Origin: Ewingella americana ATCC 33852
GTDB taxonomy: Bacteria; Pseudomonadota; Gammaproteobacteria; Enterobacterales; Enterobacteriaceae
Length of the DNA: 64,000 nucleotides
Reading direction: 5' to 3'
Assembly: GCF_000735345.1 (NCBI RefSeq)
Contig: NZ_JMPJ01000071.1
Coordinates: 62,001-126,000 of the forward strand
Shown: positions 50,404 through 59,810 of the stretch, piece by piece
How positions within the stretch are numbered: the first letter of the stretch is position 1
How the letters are laid out: each line of letters opens with the position of its first letter
Position numbers and translations under genes: made by a program
The notes under the pieces: generated by a model
What the model saw: only the letters and a program-made list of their open reading frames with translations
The model's database searches: none
What the model was told of the DNA's origin: nothing

Positions 50404-52294
50404 GCTTGAAACCTCTTTTGCTGACCTGGGGCTGTCCGCTCCAATCATTTCTGCCCTTAACGATTTGGGCTACGAAAAACCATCACCAATCCAGGCTGAG
50501 TGTATTCCTCACCTGTTGAACGGCCGCGATGTTCTGGGCATGGCTCAGACAGGTTCCGGCAAAACCGCAGCCTTCTCACTGCCACTGCTGCACAACATTG
50601 ATGCTTCTTTGAAAGCACCACAAATTCTTGTTTTAGCACCAACTCGCGAACTGGCAGTTCAGGTTGCTGAAGCAATGACCGATTTCTCTAAACACATGCA
50701 TGGCGTGAATGTTGTTGCCCTTTACGGCGGCCAACGCTATGACGTTCAGCTGCGCGCTCTGCGTCAGGGGCCACAAGTTGTTGTGGGTACCCCAGGTCGC
50801 CTGCTGGACCACTTAAAACGCGGTACTCTGAACCTCTCTAACCTGAGCGGTCTGGTACTGGACGAAGCCGATGAAATGCTGCGTATGGGCTTCATCGAAG
50901 ACGTCGAAACTATCATGGCGCAGATCCCGGCTGAACATCAGACCGCGCTGTTCTCTGCAACCATGCCAGAAGCGATTCGTCGTATTACTCGTCGCTTCAT
51001 GAAAGATCCACAGGAAGTGCGCATTCAGTCAAGCATCACCACCCGTCCAGACATCAGCCAGAGCTACTGGTCTGTGTATGGCCTGCGTAAGAATGAAGCG
51101 CTGGTTCGTTTCCTGGAAGCTGAAGATTTCGACGCAGCAATCATCTTCGTGCGTACTAAAAACGCCACGCTGGAAGTTGCTGAAGCTCTTGAGCGTAGCG
51201 GCTACAGCAGCGCAGCGCTGAACGGCGACATGAACCAGGCTCTGCGTGAGCAGACTTTGGAGCGTCTGAAAGATGGCCGTCTGGACATTCTGATCGCAAC
51301 CGACGTGGCAGCACGTGGTCTCGACGTAGAACGTATCAGCCTGGTTGTTAACTACGACATCCCAATGGACTCTGAGTCTTACGTTCACCGTATCGGTCGT
51401 ACCGGTCGTGCTGGCCGTGCCGGTCGCGCTCTGCTGTTCGTTGAGAACCGCGAACGTCGCCTGCTGCGCAACATCGAACGTACAATGAAGCTGACCATTC
51501 CAGAAGTTGAAATTCCAACTGCGGATGTTCTGGGTGAGCGTCGTCTGGCTAAGTTCGCCGCTAAAGTTCAGCAGCAGCTGGAAAGCAGCGACTTGGATAT
51601 GTACCGCGCCCTGTTGGCTAAACTGCAACCGGCAGAAGAGCTGGACATCGAAACTCTGGCCGCAGCACTGCTGAAAATGGCTCAGGGCGAACGTCCACTG
51701 ATCGTGCCTGCTGATCCAGTGTTCAAAAGCCGTCCACCGCGTCGTGAGTTCGACGATCGTAATGATCGCGGCGACCGCCGTGACCGTCCATCTCGCGATG
51801 GTGATCGTCCTGCGCGTGATGGCGATCGTCCACGTCGTGAGCGTCGTGACGCTGGCGAAATGGAACTGTACCGTATCGAAGTGGGTCGTGATGATGGTGT
51901 TGAAGTTCGTCACATCGTTGGCGCTATCGCTAACGAAGGCGACATCAGCAGCCGTTACATCGGTAACATCAAGCTGTTCTCTTCGCACTCAACCATCGAG
52001 TTGCCGAAAGGTATGCCGGGCGAGATCCTGTCTCACTTCACCCGTACTCGTATCCTGAACAAGCCGATGAACATGCAGTTGCTGGGTGATGCTCAGCCAC
52101 AGGGTGCTCGTCGTGAACGTCCAGCGGGTGCAGGCGGTGAGCGTCGTGGTAACGGTGCTCCGCGTTCTTTCAACGGTGAGCGTCGTGAAGGTGGCCGTGG
52201 GCGTCCTTTCAACGGCGAACGTCGTGAAGGTGGCGCACCAGCCGGTGAGCGTCGCGCTCCAAGCCGTGCTCCGCGTCGTACCACTGACGCATAA
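50393..52294 (+). CDS. deaD: ATP-dependent RNA helicase DeaD (CsdA)
   Basis: DeaD is the cold-shock DEAD-box helicase involved in 50S assembly and cold-form degradosomes. The 633 residues compare with 629 in E. coli. Helicase motifs include the Q motif ([13 protein letters not shown]), motif I AQTGSGKT, motif [11 protein letters not shown], motif [11 protein letters not shown] and motif [16 protein letters not shown]. An RNA-binding domain covers about 495-565 ([20 protein letters not shown]), and an Arg/Gly-rich tail has repeated GERREGG units. I chose the ATG at 50393, nine bases after GAGG; it matches the E. coli N-terminus. Confidence 0.98.
   Translation: MTTELETSFADLGLSAPIISALNDLGYEKPSPIQAECIPHLLNGRDVLGMAQTGSGKTAAFSLPLLHNIDASLKAPQILVLAPTRELAVQVAEAMTDFSKHMHGVNVVALYGGQRYDVQLRALRQGPQVVVGTPGRLLDHLKRGTLNLSNLSGLVLDEADEMLRMGFIEDVETIMAQIPAEHQTALFSATMPEAIRRITRRFMKDPQEVRIQSSITTRPDISQSYWSVYGLRKNEALVRFLEAEDFDAAIIFVRTKNATLEVAEALERSGYSSAALNGDMNQALREQTLERLKDGRLDILIATDVAARGLDVERISLVVNYDIPMDSESYVHRIGRTGRAGRAGRALLFVENRERRLLRNIERTMKLTIPEVEIPTADVLGERRLAKFAAKVQQQLESSDLDMYRALLAKLQPAEELDIETLAAALLKMAQGERPLIVPADPVFKSRPPRREFDDRNDRGDRRDRPSRDGDRPARDGDRPRRERRDAGEMELYRIEVGRDDGVEVRHIVGAIANEGDISSRYIGNIKLFSSHSTIELPKGMPGEILSHFTRTRILNKPMNMQLLGDAQPQGARRERPAGAGGERRGNGAPRSFNGERREGGRGRPFNGERREGGAPAGERRAPSRAPRRTTDA
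52168..52237 (+). repeat. 39-base tandem coding repeat in the deaD tail
   Basis: Two adjacent copies of a 13-codon unit encode FNGERREGG-containing segments, with matching stretches starting at 52168 and 52207. Such repeats in Arg/Gly tails expand and contract easily. Confidence 0.7.
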
Positions 52295-52327
52295 TTTGGC
52301 TGCTGCTTCGGCAAACGTCAGATAAAC

Positions 52328-52357
52328 AAAAACCAGCCTGCGGGCTGGTTTTTTTAT
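52328..52357 (+). terminator. Terminator of deaD
   Basis: AAAAACCAGCC and GGGCTGGTTTTT pair around a short TGC loop with a long T run. It lies between convergent deaD and yhbW. Confidence 0.9.
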
Positions 52358-52387
52358 GCGTGCAATATAGGAAGTGGGAAGAGGGCG

Positions 52388-53413
52388 TTAGCTGATACGC
52401 ACTTCTTTCACCAACTCGCCCTGCAGCTGCGAAACAATGTCGAAGGAGTGCAGGCGCGCCTGATGGTCGAAAATCTGGCCGTTAATCATCAACTCGTCAG
52501 CTTCGGTTTCGCGCAGGATATTTTGCAGTCCGGCGCGAATCGTCTCTTTATTCCCCACCACGGACAGGCGCAGCGCCTGATCCACGCCAAAGCGTTCGGA
52601 CGCCGACCACAGGCTCTCAATGTTATCCACCGGCTCCGGCAGTTTGCCCGGATTGCCACGACGCAGATTGATGAACTGCTGCTGGTTCGAGGTGAACATG
52701 CGGCGCGCTTCGGCGTCGGTATCAGCCGCGATGGCGTTAATGCACACCATGGCATGCGGCTTCTCAAGCTGCTCGGAAGGTTTGAACTGGCTACGATAAA
52801 TCGCCAGCGCCTGATACAGCATGTCCGGCGCGAAGTGGGAAGCGAAGGCAAACGGCAAGCCAAGTGCCGCAGCCAGCTGCGCGCTATACAGGCTAGAACC
52901 TAGCAGCCAAATCGGCACGTGCAGACCTTGGCCCGGTACGGCTTGTACCGGCTGGCCTGGCTGGACATCGCCGAAGTAGTGCTGCAACTCCTGCACGTCG
53001 CGCGGGAAGTTATCTACGTCGCCCGACATATGGCGGCGCAGCGCAATCATTGTGCGCTGGTCAGTGCCCGGCGCGCGTCCTAAGCCCAGATCGACACGGT
53101 CCGGGTAGAGCGTCGCCAAGGTGCCGAACTGCTCGGCAATCACCAAGGGGGAGTGGTTAGGCAACATCACGCCGCCGGAACCAATACGGATAGTTTTGGT
53201 GCCGCCAGCGATAAAGCCAAGCAGCACCGAGGTCGCCGCACTGGCGATACCAATCATATTATGGTGCTCGGCCATCCAGTAACGCTTATAGCCAAGTTTT
53301 TCAGCGTGTTGCGCTAGTTCCAGCGAGGATTGAAAGGCTTGTTTAGGGTTTGAACCTTGAGGGACAGGAGCTAAATCAAGCACGGAAAGGGGAACGGTGT
53401 ATTTCTCAGACAT
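52388..53413 (-). CDS. yhbW: Luciferase-like flavin monooxygenase family protein YhbW
   Basis: YhbW is a bacterial luciferase-like (alpha subunit) protein, presumably FMN-dependent; its substrate is unknown. The 341 residues compare with 335 in E. coli. The family pieces are [18 protein letters not shown] near the start, [22 protein letters not shown] in part (44-65), [37 protein letters not shown] and the C-terminal [12 protein letters not shown]. It is normally separated from deaD by mtr in E. coli; mtr is missing here. Confidence 0.93.
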   Translation of the reverse strand: MSEKYTVPLSVLDLAPVPQGSNPKQAFQSSLELAQHAEKLGYKRYWMAEHHNMIGIASAATSVLLGFIAGGTKTIRIGSGGVMLPNHSPLVIAEQFGTLATLYPDRVDLGLGRAPGTDQRTMIALRRHMSGDVDNFPRDVQELQHYFGDVQPGQPVQAVPGQGLHVPIWLLGSSLYSAQLAAALGLPFAFASHFAPDMLYQALAIYRSQFKPSEQLEKPHAMVCINAIAADTDAEARRMFTSNQQQFINLRRGNPGKLPEPVDNIESLWSASERFGVDQALRLSVVGNKETIRAGLQNILRETEADELMINGQIFDHQARLHSFDIVSQLQGELVKEVRIS

Positions 53414-53752
53414 AGTCGTCGCTCACTCGTTGAGGGCTGAGGGCGAAGCTAATCGCCCGCTAATTATACAGCTAAGTATTACCGAATATGTTTGGGCTGA
53501 ATACTTGATTTGTGCTCTAGGGATTTGGCTTTGGGTGAATGTAATTGGTTTAGTTTATAATTTTAACCAATATGTTGTTTCGTGTTAAAAAACCCTGACC
53601 GCACCCCGCTATCATGCCTGCTCTTCATTGACTGGAGACCTAGATAGCAACGGACGACGCTCGATGGAAATGGAAATGGAAATGCCACTGCTCGAATCCC
53701 GAGGGTTCTCGCGCTGAGTTTCACTCTGGCAAATAAAAAGGAAGCTAAAACA
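53414..53752. other. Intergenic region with a possible leader ORF upstream of the efflux-like operon
   Basis: About 340 bases between yhbW and the HlyD-type gene. Positions 53480-53580 are AT-rich. A GGAAAT hexamer is repeated three times at 53667-53684 inside an 18-codon open frame (53664-53717), which would encode an alternating Met-Glu start followed by PLLESRGFSR. No clear ribosome site precedes it. The inverted pair CGAATCCCGAGGGTTCTCG near 53692-53710 can fold. Promoters for both genes should lie here. Confidence 0.45.
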
Positions 53753-54724
53753 ATGAGTAAGAGAATGTTATTGACCCTGCTGTTAGTGGCAGTGGCCATT
53801 TCGCTGGCGGTACTTTTCCGCGCGGGCAACCAGGACTTGTTATTGCAGGGAGAAGTGGACGCGCCGGAGGTGATCGTCGCGTCGAAAGCCAAGGGCCGCG
53901 TGATTGAGCGTTACGTGGAGCGTGGTGATGATGTTAAAGCCGGCCAGCTGCTGATGTCTCTCGACAGCCCGGAGCTGATGGCGCAGCTGCGCTCGCTGGA
54001 GGCTGCGCGCGATCAGGCCAAATCACAGCTGGAATTGTCGATTAATGGCACCCGTGAAGAGAGCATCCGCAATCTGAAAGCGACGCTCGGGCAGGCGCAA
54101 ACCGAGTACACCAACGCGCGTGACGAATACAATCGTAATGCCAAAGTTGCCGCCAAAGGCTTTGTTTCTGCTTCAGATTTAGAGAATTCCCGCCGCGCGC
54201 GCGACAGCGCCTACCAGCAAGTTTTAGTCGCCAAAGCCAACCTTGATGAAGGCGTTAACGGTGACCGCGTCGAGCAGCGCCAAAGCTATGCCGCCCAGCT
54301 GCGTCAGGCTGAAGAAGACCTGCTGGAAGTGAAAGCCCAAACGGATGATTTACAGGTCAAAGCGCCAGTTGATGGTGAAGTCGGGCCGATTCCGGTGGAG
54401 GTGGGCGAGCTGCAAAGTGCCTCCAGCCCGCTGTTAACCCTGCTGCGCTTGCCGGACGCCTACTTTGTTTTCAACCTGCGTGAAGACATTCTCGCCGGGG
54501 TGCATAAAGGCGACAAAATCAGAATTCGCGTGCCTGCGCTCAATAACCAAGAGGTGGAAGCCGAGGTGCGTTACATCGCGCCATTAGGGGATTACGCCAC
54601 CAAGCGCGCCACCCGCGCGACCGGCGACTTCGACCTGAAAACCTTTGAAGTTCGCCTCTATCCGCTGCAAAAAGTGCCTAACATGCGCCAAGGCATGAGT
54701 GCTTTGTGGAACTGGAAAGAGTAG
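53753..54724 (+). CDS. HlyD-family membrane fusion/adaptor protein
   Basis: A periplasmic adaptor that would link an inner-membrane transporter to an outer-membrane channel. The 323 residues have an N-terminal membrane anchor (about 5-23) and a first lipoyl half-motif (VIVASKAKGRVIERYVERGD, 40-60). A long coiled-coil hairpin follows (about 75-195), then the second lipoyl half (DLQVKAPVDGEVGPIPVEVGE) and a beta-barrel domain. It is closer in layout to E. coli YhiI/YbhG adaptors than to RND adaptors. AAGGAAG precedes the ATG. It is the first gene of a three-gene operon with two ABC-2 permeases; the substrate is unknown. Confidence 0.88.
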   Translation: MSKRMLLTLLLVAVAISLAVLFRAGNQDLLLQGEVDAPEVIVASKAKGRVIERYVERGDDVKAGQLLMSLDSPELMAQLRSLEAARDQAKSQLELSINGTREESIRNLKATLGQAQTEYTNARDEYNRNAKVAAKGFVSASDLENSRRARDSAYQQVLVAKANLDEGVNGDRVEQRQSYAAQLRQAEEDLLEVKAQTDDLQVKAPVDGEVGPIPVEVGELQSASSPLLTLLRLPDAYFVFNLREDILAGVHKGDKIRIRVPALNNQEVEAEVRYIAPLGDYATKRATRATGDFDLKTFEVRLYPLQKVPNMRQGMSALWNWKE

Positions 54725-54729
54725 TGGCA

Positions 54730-55878
54730 ATGTTTCGGGTAAAAGCCGGCTGGCGCTGTTTCTCTCGCTCGTTCAACCGCGAAACGCGTGACGCCTTTCG
54801 CAAGCCGGTGATCCACTGGCTGGGTTGGATATTCCCTTTACTGCTGTTCATCCTGATCAGCAGTAACTTCTCCGAAGGCACCCTGTTAAACCTGCCGGTG
54901 TCGGTGGTGGATAACGACCACAGCACCCTGTCAAAGACGCTGATCCGCAAACTGGACGCGGGCTCCCATGCCCACGTGCAGGCTTTCGACGGCGGCTTGC
55001 AGGAGGCCGAGCATCGGCTGCGCACCGCGCAGGATTACGCCTTGCTCTACATTCCGCCTGACTTTCAGGCCGACGCGCTGGAAGGCAAGCAGCCCAGCGT
55101 GGTGCTCTATTACAACGCGCTGTTTTACGGCGCTGGGCTTTACTCCACGCAGGATTTCAGCGGCTTAATCACTGAATTAAATAGTAAATATCGAGCGATT
55201 CTGGCTAATGAAATGGGTAAAACCATGCCGCCAATGGCCAGCGTAGAACTGCTGTATGGCAGCCTGTTTAATGCCAGCGGCAGCTATATTTACTACCAGC
55301 AGTTCGCGGCGATGATCCATCTGATTCAGCTCTTTACCGTGACTTGCATGATTTACGTGATGGCCCGCAGCCAGTCGCTGCTCGGCGCGCCGTCCTTCAC
55401 CTTTGCGCTGTTGGGCAAACTCGCACCTTACACCCTGTGTTTCACCACGCTGCTGGTGGTGGAAATCGCCATGCTGGTGGGCTTTTTTGACGCGAGGGTC
55501 AGCGGCAATCCGCTGTTTATGGTGCTGATTAGCTTCTTCTATGTGATTGCCGCCCAGAGCATCGGGCTGCTGCTGTTCACCTTCACCAGCACCACCATCA
55601 CGGCCTATACCCTGATGGGGATTTTCGTCAGTATCGCGTTGACCTTCTCGGGCATGGCGGTGCCGGAGCTGTCGATGCCATTAGTGGCGCGGATCATCTC
55701 CAATATCGAGCCTTTGACTCACGCCTTGTACGCCATGTTTGATATTTTCCTGCGACAGGTGCCAGCCAGCGCCATCTTCAGCGTGTGCGCTATTTTGATG
55801 ATTTACCCGCTGGTGACCGGCGTGTTGGTGCATAAGCGACTGTACCTGCGACTCAAGAAGCAGGAGCCAGGAAAATGA
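54730..55878 (+). CDS. ABC-2 type permease, first of two
   Basis: An inner-membrane protein of the ABC-2 (YhhJ/YbhS-like) permease group. The 382 residues have an N-terminal segment (about 30-48, WLGWIFPLLLFILISS), a large periplasmic domain (about 50-170) and a cluster of five segments from about 185 to 375. Family traits include LPVSVVDNDHSTLSKTLIRKLD early on and SNIEPLTHALYAMFDIFLRQ late. I chose the ATG at 54730, five bases after the adaptor stop; GTG codons at 54706 and 54724 are alternatives. It overlaps the next permease by four bases. No ATP-binding motif is present. Confidence 0.87.
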   Translation: MFRVKAGWRCFSRSFNRETRDAFRKPVIHWLGWIFPLLLFILISSNFSEGTLLNLPVSVVDNDHSTLSKTLIRKLDAGSHAHVQAFDGGLQEAEHRLRTAQDYALLYIPPDFQADALEGKQPSVVLYYNALFYGAGLYSTQDFSGLITELNSKYRAILANEMGKTMPPMASVELLYGSLFNASGSYIYYQQFAAMIHLIQLFTVTCMIYVMARSQSLLGAPSFTFALLGKLAPYTLCFTTLLVVEIAMLVGFFDARVSGNPLFMVLISFFYVIAAQSIGLLLFTFTSTTITAYTLMGIFVSIALTFSGMAVPELSMPLVARIISNIEPLTHALYAMFDIFLRQVPASAIFSVCAILMIYPLVTGVLVHKRLYLRLKKQEPGK

Positions 55879-57044
55879 CGCTGCGCCAATGGCTTACCAC
55901 TTACTGGAAGACCTTCGTCAAAGTCCTGACCGGCATGCTCGACAAGCCGATGTGGATGATGCTGCTGATTTCGCTGTGCGTGATGAGTACGGTTTATGCC
56001 AATCGCACGGTGTGGGACTTGCCGGTGGCGGTGGTCGATCAGGACCACAGCTCGGCCAGTCGGATGCTTATCCGCCAGCTTGATGCGACCTCGAAAATCA
56101 AGATGAACAGCTACGACAGCGTGGATCAGGCCGAGAAGGATCTAGCGTGGCGAAAACTGTTCGCGGTGATCATCATGCCGGTCGATCTGGAGAAGAAGAT
56201 CCTCGCAGGCAGCGACGTGGTGATCCCGGTGTACGGCGATGCCACCAACCGTCTGGCGAACGGCCAGATCCAGCAGGATGTGGTCGCGGCCTACCAGTCG
56301 ATTTTGACCCAGTACAATACCGAACTGCTGATGCGTAACGGCTTTAACAGCAAGCAGGCCAATGTGCTGTTGACGCCAATCATCGGCCAGACGCTGGACT
56401 TGTTTAACCCCGGCATCAGCTTCGCGGCGATTATCTTCCCCGGCCTGCTAGTCATGCTGCTGCAACACTCCCTGCTGATCGCCAGCGTGCGGGTGAATAT
56501 CACCCTCAACAGCGCGCCCGACGGCAAACCCGCAATTCCGGTATTCCTCGGCGGGTTAACGGCGCTGATCCCCATTTGGCTCTTCCTGTCGATTGTGCTG
56601 TTTGTACTTTGGCCATGGATTTTAGGTTATCGGCAGACGGCGACCATACCCGAAATCATCATGCTGACTTTCCCGTTCCTGCTGGCGGTGCTCGGGCTGG
56701 GCAAGCTGGTGACGGAGTGCCTGCGCAGCGTGGAGATGATCTACCTGACGCTCTCTTTCATCACCATGCCGGTGTTCTACATTTCAGGGACCATTTGGCC
56801 GCTACAGGCGATGCCGACGTGGGTGCGGGGCGTGTCGTCGATGCTGCCTTCCACCTGGGCTACCAAGGCGATTGCTGGAGTGAACCAGATGGGGCTGCCG
56901 TTCAAAGAGGTGGGCGGAGATATGCTGATGCTGCTGCTTCTTGGCGCGATTTATACCATTTTGGGCATCGGCCTTGGCATCTTGCGAGACAGCGGGCGGC
57001 TGCGTGGCTTGCTGCATCGCAAAAAGCCGCTGAAGAATGATTAA
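55875..57044 (+). CDS. ABC-2 type permease, second of two
   Basis: A paralogous ABC-2 permease of 389 residues with the same plan: first segment at about 25-42, a periplasmic domain (PVAVVDQDHSSASRMLIRQL at its start) and five C-terminal segments from about 180 to 375. The stretch SFITMPVFYISGTIWPLQAMP is typical of this group. It starts inside the first permease stop (ATGA). The basic tail RLRGLLHRKKPLKND is cytoplasmic. The two permeases would form a heterodimer, but no ABC ATPase gene follows or precedes them in the window. Confidence 0.87.
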   Translation: MTLRQWLTTYWKTFVKVLTGMLDKPMWMMLLISLCVMSTVYANRTVWDLPVAVVDQDHSSASRMLIRQLDATSKIKMNSYDSVDQAEKDLAWRKLFAVIIMPVDLEKKILAGSDVVIPVYGDATNRLANGQIQQDVVAAYQSILTQYNTELLMRNGFNSKQANVLLTPIIGQTLDLFNPGISFAAIIFPGLLVMLLQHSLLIASVRVNITLNSAPDGKPAIPVFLGGLTALIPIWLFLSIVLFVLWPWILGYRQTATIPEIIMLTFPFLLAVLGLGKLVTECLRSVEMIYLTLSFITMPVFYISGTIWPLQAMPTWVRGVSSMLPSTWATKAIAGVNQMGLPFKEVGGDMLMLLLLGAIYTILGIGLGILRDSGRLRGLLHRKKPLKND

Positions 57045-57060
57045 GGAAGGAAGTATGAAG

Positions 57061-57086
57061 AACAGGCGCAGAGAGTGCGCCTGTTT
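57061..57086 (+). terminator. Terminator of the efflux-like operon
   Basis: AACAGGCGCA and TGCGCCTGTT pair over ten positions around GAGAG, followed by TTGCTTC. It sits between convergent genes. Confidence 0.8.
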
Positions 57087-57090
57087 TGCT

Positions 57091-57969
57091 TCATTGCACT
57101 AACTCCAGCCCAGCGACGCGCTGCCAATAGCCATTACAGTCAGCTTTATCCTGTAACTCCAGCGCAGACAAACCTCTTTCATTGCCACGGAACTGCTCGA
57201 GCACCTGCAGGGTTTGCAGGCTTTCCGGCGACAATCTGACAATATCCACCAAGCCCTGCATTGAGGTTTGCTCATTGCCGAGGTTGTAGCAATAGCCGCT
57301 TTGGGTCTGAATGCCGTTGAGCACGAACACCTGCTGGTTCTCCTGCGACAGCACTTTGCGGCCCTGCGGATACTTAATACAGCAGGTTTCGCAATCATCC
57401 TTGGCCCGGTCTTCCGAGCGCGCGGTAAAGCAGCGCGCCGAGTAAGCCAGCGGCAAGTGGCCGTAGGACAGCACTTCCACCTCGAACTTGCCGCCAATCC
57501 CCATGTCCTGACACTGATTGAGCAGATTCACCAGCCAATCGCGGGAAAGCTCCACCGGCATGCACCAGCGCGACATGCCCTGTTGATGCAGAATCTTAAG
57601 AGTGGCGGCGTTGTAGCAGTTCAGCGCGTGTCCGGCGACAAACGGCAATTTGCGCTCGGCCGCCATGTTCACCGCGCCAAAATCATTGGCTTCCAGCAAA
57701 AACTCGCCGTTTTCCACGTAGCGTTTCAACTCATTCAATTCAGACGGAGCTTGCAGCAGTGCGAGGGTTGAAAGCACCACCTGTTTGCCGCTGGCGGCGA
57801 GCTGGCGGGCGATTTCCAGCCAATCATTGACCTTCATCTCGCGGCGCTTGGTACAGACATTTTCGCCGAGGTAGATGATGTCGGCACTGCTGCTGGCGGC
57901 GGCCTGATAAAACGCCTCAACGTCCTGCTTCGGCCAGTAATAAAGGATGGCGCCTAAAGAGTATTTCAT
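57091..57969 (-). CDS. ubiV: Oxygen-independent ubiquinone hydroxylation protein UbiV
   Basis: UbiV works with UbiU as an iron-sulfur U32-family protein that hydroxylates ubiquinone precursors without oxygen. The 292 residues equal E. coli UbiV. The four [4Fe-4S] cysteines can be seen: one in LGENVCTKRR near 39, and three in ARCFTARSEDRAKDDCETCC near 180-197. The ATG at 57969 follows AGGGGGAAC; a longer frame runs back into ubiU. It is 14 bases downstream of ubiU. Confidence 0.96.
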   Translation of the reverse strand: MKYSLGAILYYWPKQDVEAFYQAAASSSADIIYLGENVCTKRREMKVNDWLEIARQLAASGKQVVLSTLALLQAPSELNELKRYVENGEFLLEANDFGAVNMAAERKLPFVAGHALNCYNAATLKILHQQGMSRWCMPVELSRDWLVNLLNQCQDMGIGGKFEVEVLSYGHLPLAYSARCFTARSEDRAKDDCETCCIKYPQGRKVLSQENQQVFVLNGIQTQSGYCYNLGNEQTSMQGLVDIVRLSPESLQTLQVLEQFRGNERGLSALELQDKADCNGYWQRVAGLELVQ

Positions 57970-57983
57970 CGTTCCCCCTGCCA

Positions 57984-58979
57984 TTATTGCCACTTGCGAT
58001 GATAAGCACCGAGCGTGGTTTGGGTGCCTTCGGACATTGAACCTAGCTGCGTCATCCACTGAGTATCGGTAGTGAAAGCCTGCGGATTGGCCTTGCAACG
58101 GTCGATAGCGGCGCGCCAGACGCGGGTCACCTCGCTGACATAGGCCGGGCTGCGCTGACGCCCCTCGATTTTCACCGACGCGATATTGGCGGCAAACAGC
58201 TCAGGCAGCAGCTCCAGCGTATTCAGGCTGGTGGGCTCTTCCAGCGCGTGATACTTCGCGCCGTCCACCAGATAGCGCCCCTTACATAGAGTCGGATATC
58301 CGGCGTTTTCGCCTTCGTTATAGCGATCGATCAGCACATTATTGAGACGCGACTCCATGCCTTCGGCGGTCTGCTGCCAGCGGACAAATCGCGCCGGAGA
58401 GCAGGCGCCCACGGTGTTTGGCGACTCGCCGGTGAGATAAGAGGAGAGGTAGCAGCGGCCTTCGGCCATGATGCACAGGCTGCCAAAGGCGAAGACTTCC
58501 AGCGGCACGACGCTGGTGCGCGACAGCTGGCGGACTTGATGCATCGACAGCACGCGCGGGAGCACGACGCGGGCGACATCGAAATTGCGCTGATAGAACT
58601 TAATGGCTTCATCGTTGGTGGCCGAGGCCTGTACCGACACGTGGCGCTCAACCTGCGGGTAGCGTTTGGCGGCGTAATCGAGCATGGCGATATCGGCGAG
58701 GATCAGCGCGTCTGCACCCAGCTGCGCGGCCATATCCACGGCGCGCTCCCAGCGCTCAAAGCCGTCAGGGTGGGCGAAGGTATTGATGGCAATATGCAGC
58801 TTGCGACGGTGGCGATGCACGTAATTCGCCGCCTCCTGCAATTTCTTCTCAGTAAAGTTCAGACCGGCAAAATGGCGGGCATTGGTATCGTCTTTTAGGC
58901 CGATATAGACCGCGTCGGCACCCTGATCAATGGCCGCTTTCAACGCAGGCAGATTGCCCGCCGGGCAAAGTAACTCCAT
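57984..58979 (-). CDS. ubiU: Oxygen-independent ubiquinone hydroxylation protein UbiU
   Basis: UbiU is the partner of UbiV in anaerobic ubiquinone synthesis; it belongs to the U32 peptidase-like family. The 331 residues equal E. coli UbiU, starting MELLCPAGNLPALKAAIDQG. The cluster cysteines lie in FGSLCIMAEGRCYLSSY (near 169 and 176), VGACSPARF (near 193) and TLCKGRYLVDG (near 232). The ATG at 58979 diverges from ubiT, so the three genes share a control region. Confidence 0.97.
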   Translation of the reverse strand: MELLCPAGNLPALKAAIDQGADAVYIGLKDDTNARHFAGLNFTEKKLQEAANYVHRHRRKLHIAINTFAHPDGFERWERAVDMAAQLGADALILADIAMLDYAAKRYPQVERHVSVQASATNDEAIKFYQRNFDVARVVLPRVLSMHQVRQLSRTSVVPLEVFAFGSLCIMAEGRCYLSSYLTGESPNTVGACSPARFVRWQQTAEGMESRLNNVLIDRYNEGENAGYPTLCKGRYLVDGAKYHALEEPTSLNTLELLPELFAANIASVKIEGRQRSPAYVSEVTRVWRAAIDRCKANPQAFTTDTQWMTQLGSMSEGTQTTLGAYHRKWQ

Positions 58980-59288
58980 GGTTTATTCCTGACTTCAGCC
59001 GGTAAAACTGCGCCGGTAAGAATGAAAAGGGGAGACCCGCTGACGTAAAGCCTTCATCAGTGAGCATTTTACTGGGGAGCTATTTTAGAGAAGGCGGTCG
59101 CGCAATATTTTGATTTGAGGCAGTTTATAACCTGTTGGCCCCGGCTCGGGGCGCGGGAGGTTGTGCGCGCTTTCTTTCTGTTGCAGTATTTATTGATGCA
59201 GGACGCGGTACTGAATAGTCGATGTGGCAAAATAGGGCCCATCTCTTGAGCGAATCAGTTTCCAAAGTTACCTAAAGGAGTGGTGCCA
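58980..59288. other. Divergent control region between ubiUV and ubiT
   Basis: About 300 bases without a gene. The three genes are FNR-controlled in E. coli. I looked for TTGAT-N4-ATCAA and saw only half-sites (TTGAT near 59110 and near 59193), so FNR control is not shown here. Confidence 0.45.
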
Positions 59289-59810
59289 GTGTTGCAAAAA
59301 CTACGAGCACGTATGGTGCGTCAGGGGCCGTCATTGTTAAGTTTGCCGGTAAAATTCACGCCTTTCGCCTTGCAGCGGCAGGTTTTGCAACAGGTGCTAA
59401 GCTGGCAATTCCGGCAGGCGCTGGCCGAGGGTGAGCTAGACTTCCTCGAAGATCGCTGGTTAAAAATCGAAGTCAGCGATATTGGTCTAAGCTGGCTGAT
59501 GACCGTTGAAGATAGCAAGCTAGTGATTAGCGAGCAGGGTGAAGCGGATGTCAGTTTCAGCGGCAACGCTAACGATTTAGTGCTGATCGCCGCACGCAAG
59601 CAAGACCCTGATACGCTGTTCTTCCAGCGCCGTTTACGTATCGAAGGGGATACCGAACTCGGGCTGTACGTCAAAAATCTGATGGACGCCATCGATCTGG
59701 ACAGTATGCCTTTGCTGCTAAAAAGCGGCTTAATGCGCCTGGCAGACTTTATAGAAGCAGGTTTACAAGAGGACCGCGAGCCCGGCGCTCCGGTAGTGCA
59801 AACATGTTAA
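59289..59810 (+). CDS. ubiT: UbiT, SCP2-domain factor for anaerobic ubiquinone synthesis
   Basis: UbiT is a sterol-carrier-protein-2-like lipid-binding factor needed for ubiquinone synthesis under anaerobic conditions. The 173 residues compare with 174 in E. coli YhbT: GPSLLSLPVKFTPFALQRQV near the start, ADVSFSGNANDL, and ARKQDPDTLFFQRRLRIEGD. I chose GTG at 59289, eight bases after AAGGAG, which matches the E. coli N-terminus; GTG codons at 59280 and 59283 overlap that site. It overlaps yhbS by seven bases. Confidence 0.95.
   Translation: MLQKLRARMVRQGPSLLSLPVKFTPFALQRQVLQQVLSWQFRQALAEGELDFLEDRWLKIEVSDIGLSWLMTVEDSKLVISEQGEADVSFSGNANDLVLIAARKQDPDTLFFQRRLRIEGDTELGLYVKNLMDAIDLDSMPLLLKSGLMRLADFIEAGLQEDREPGAPVVQTC

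Noticed and set aside
59100-59200. FNR boxes between ubiU and ubiT
   Set aside because: Two TTGAT half-sites exist, but neither has the matching ATCAA partner four bases away.
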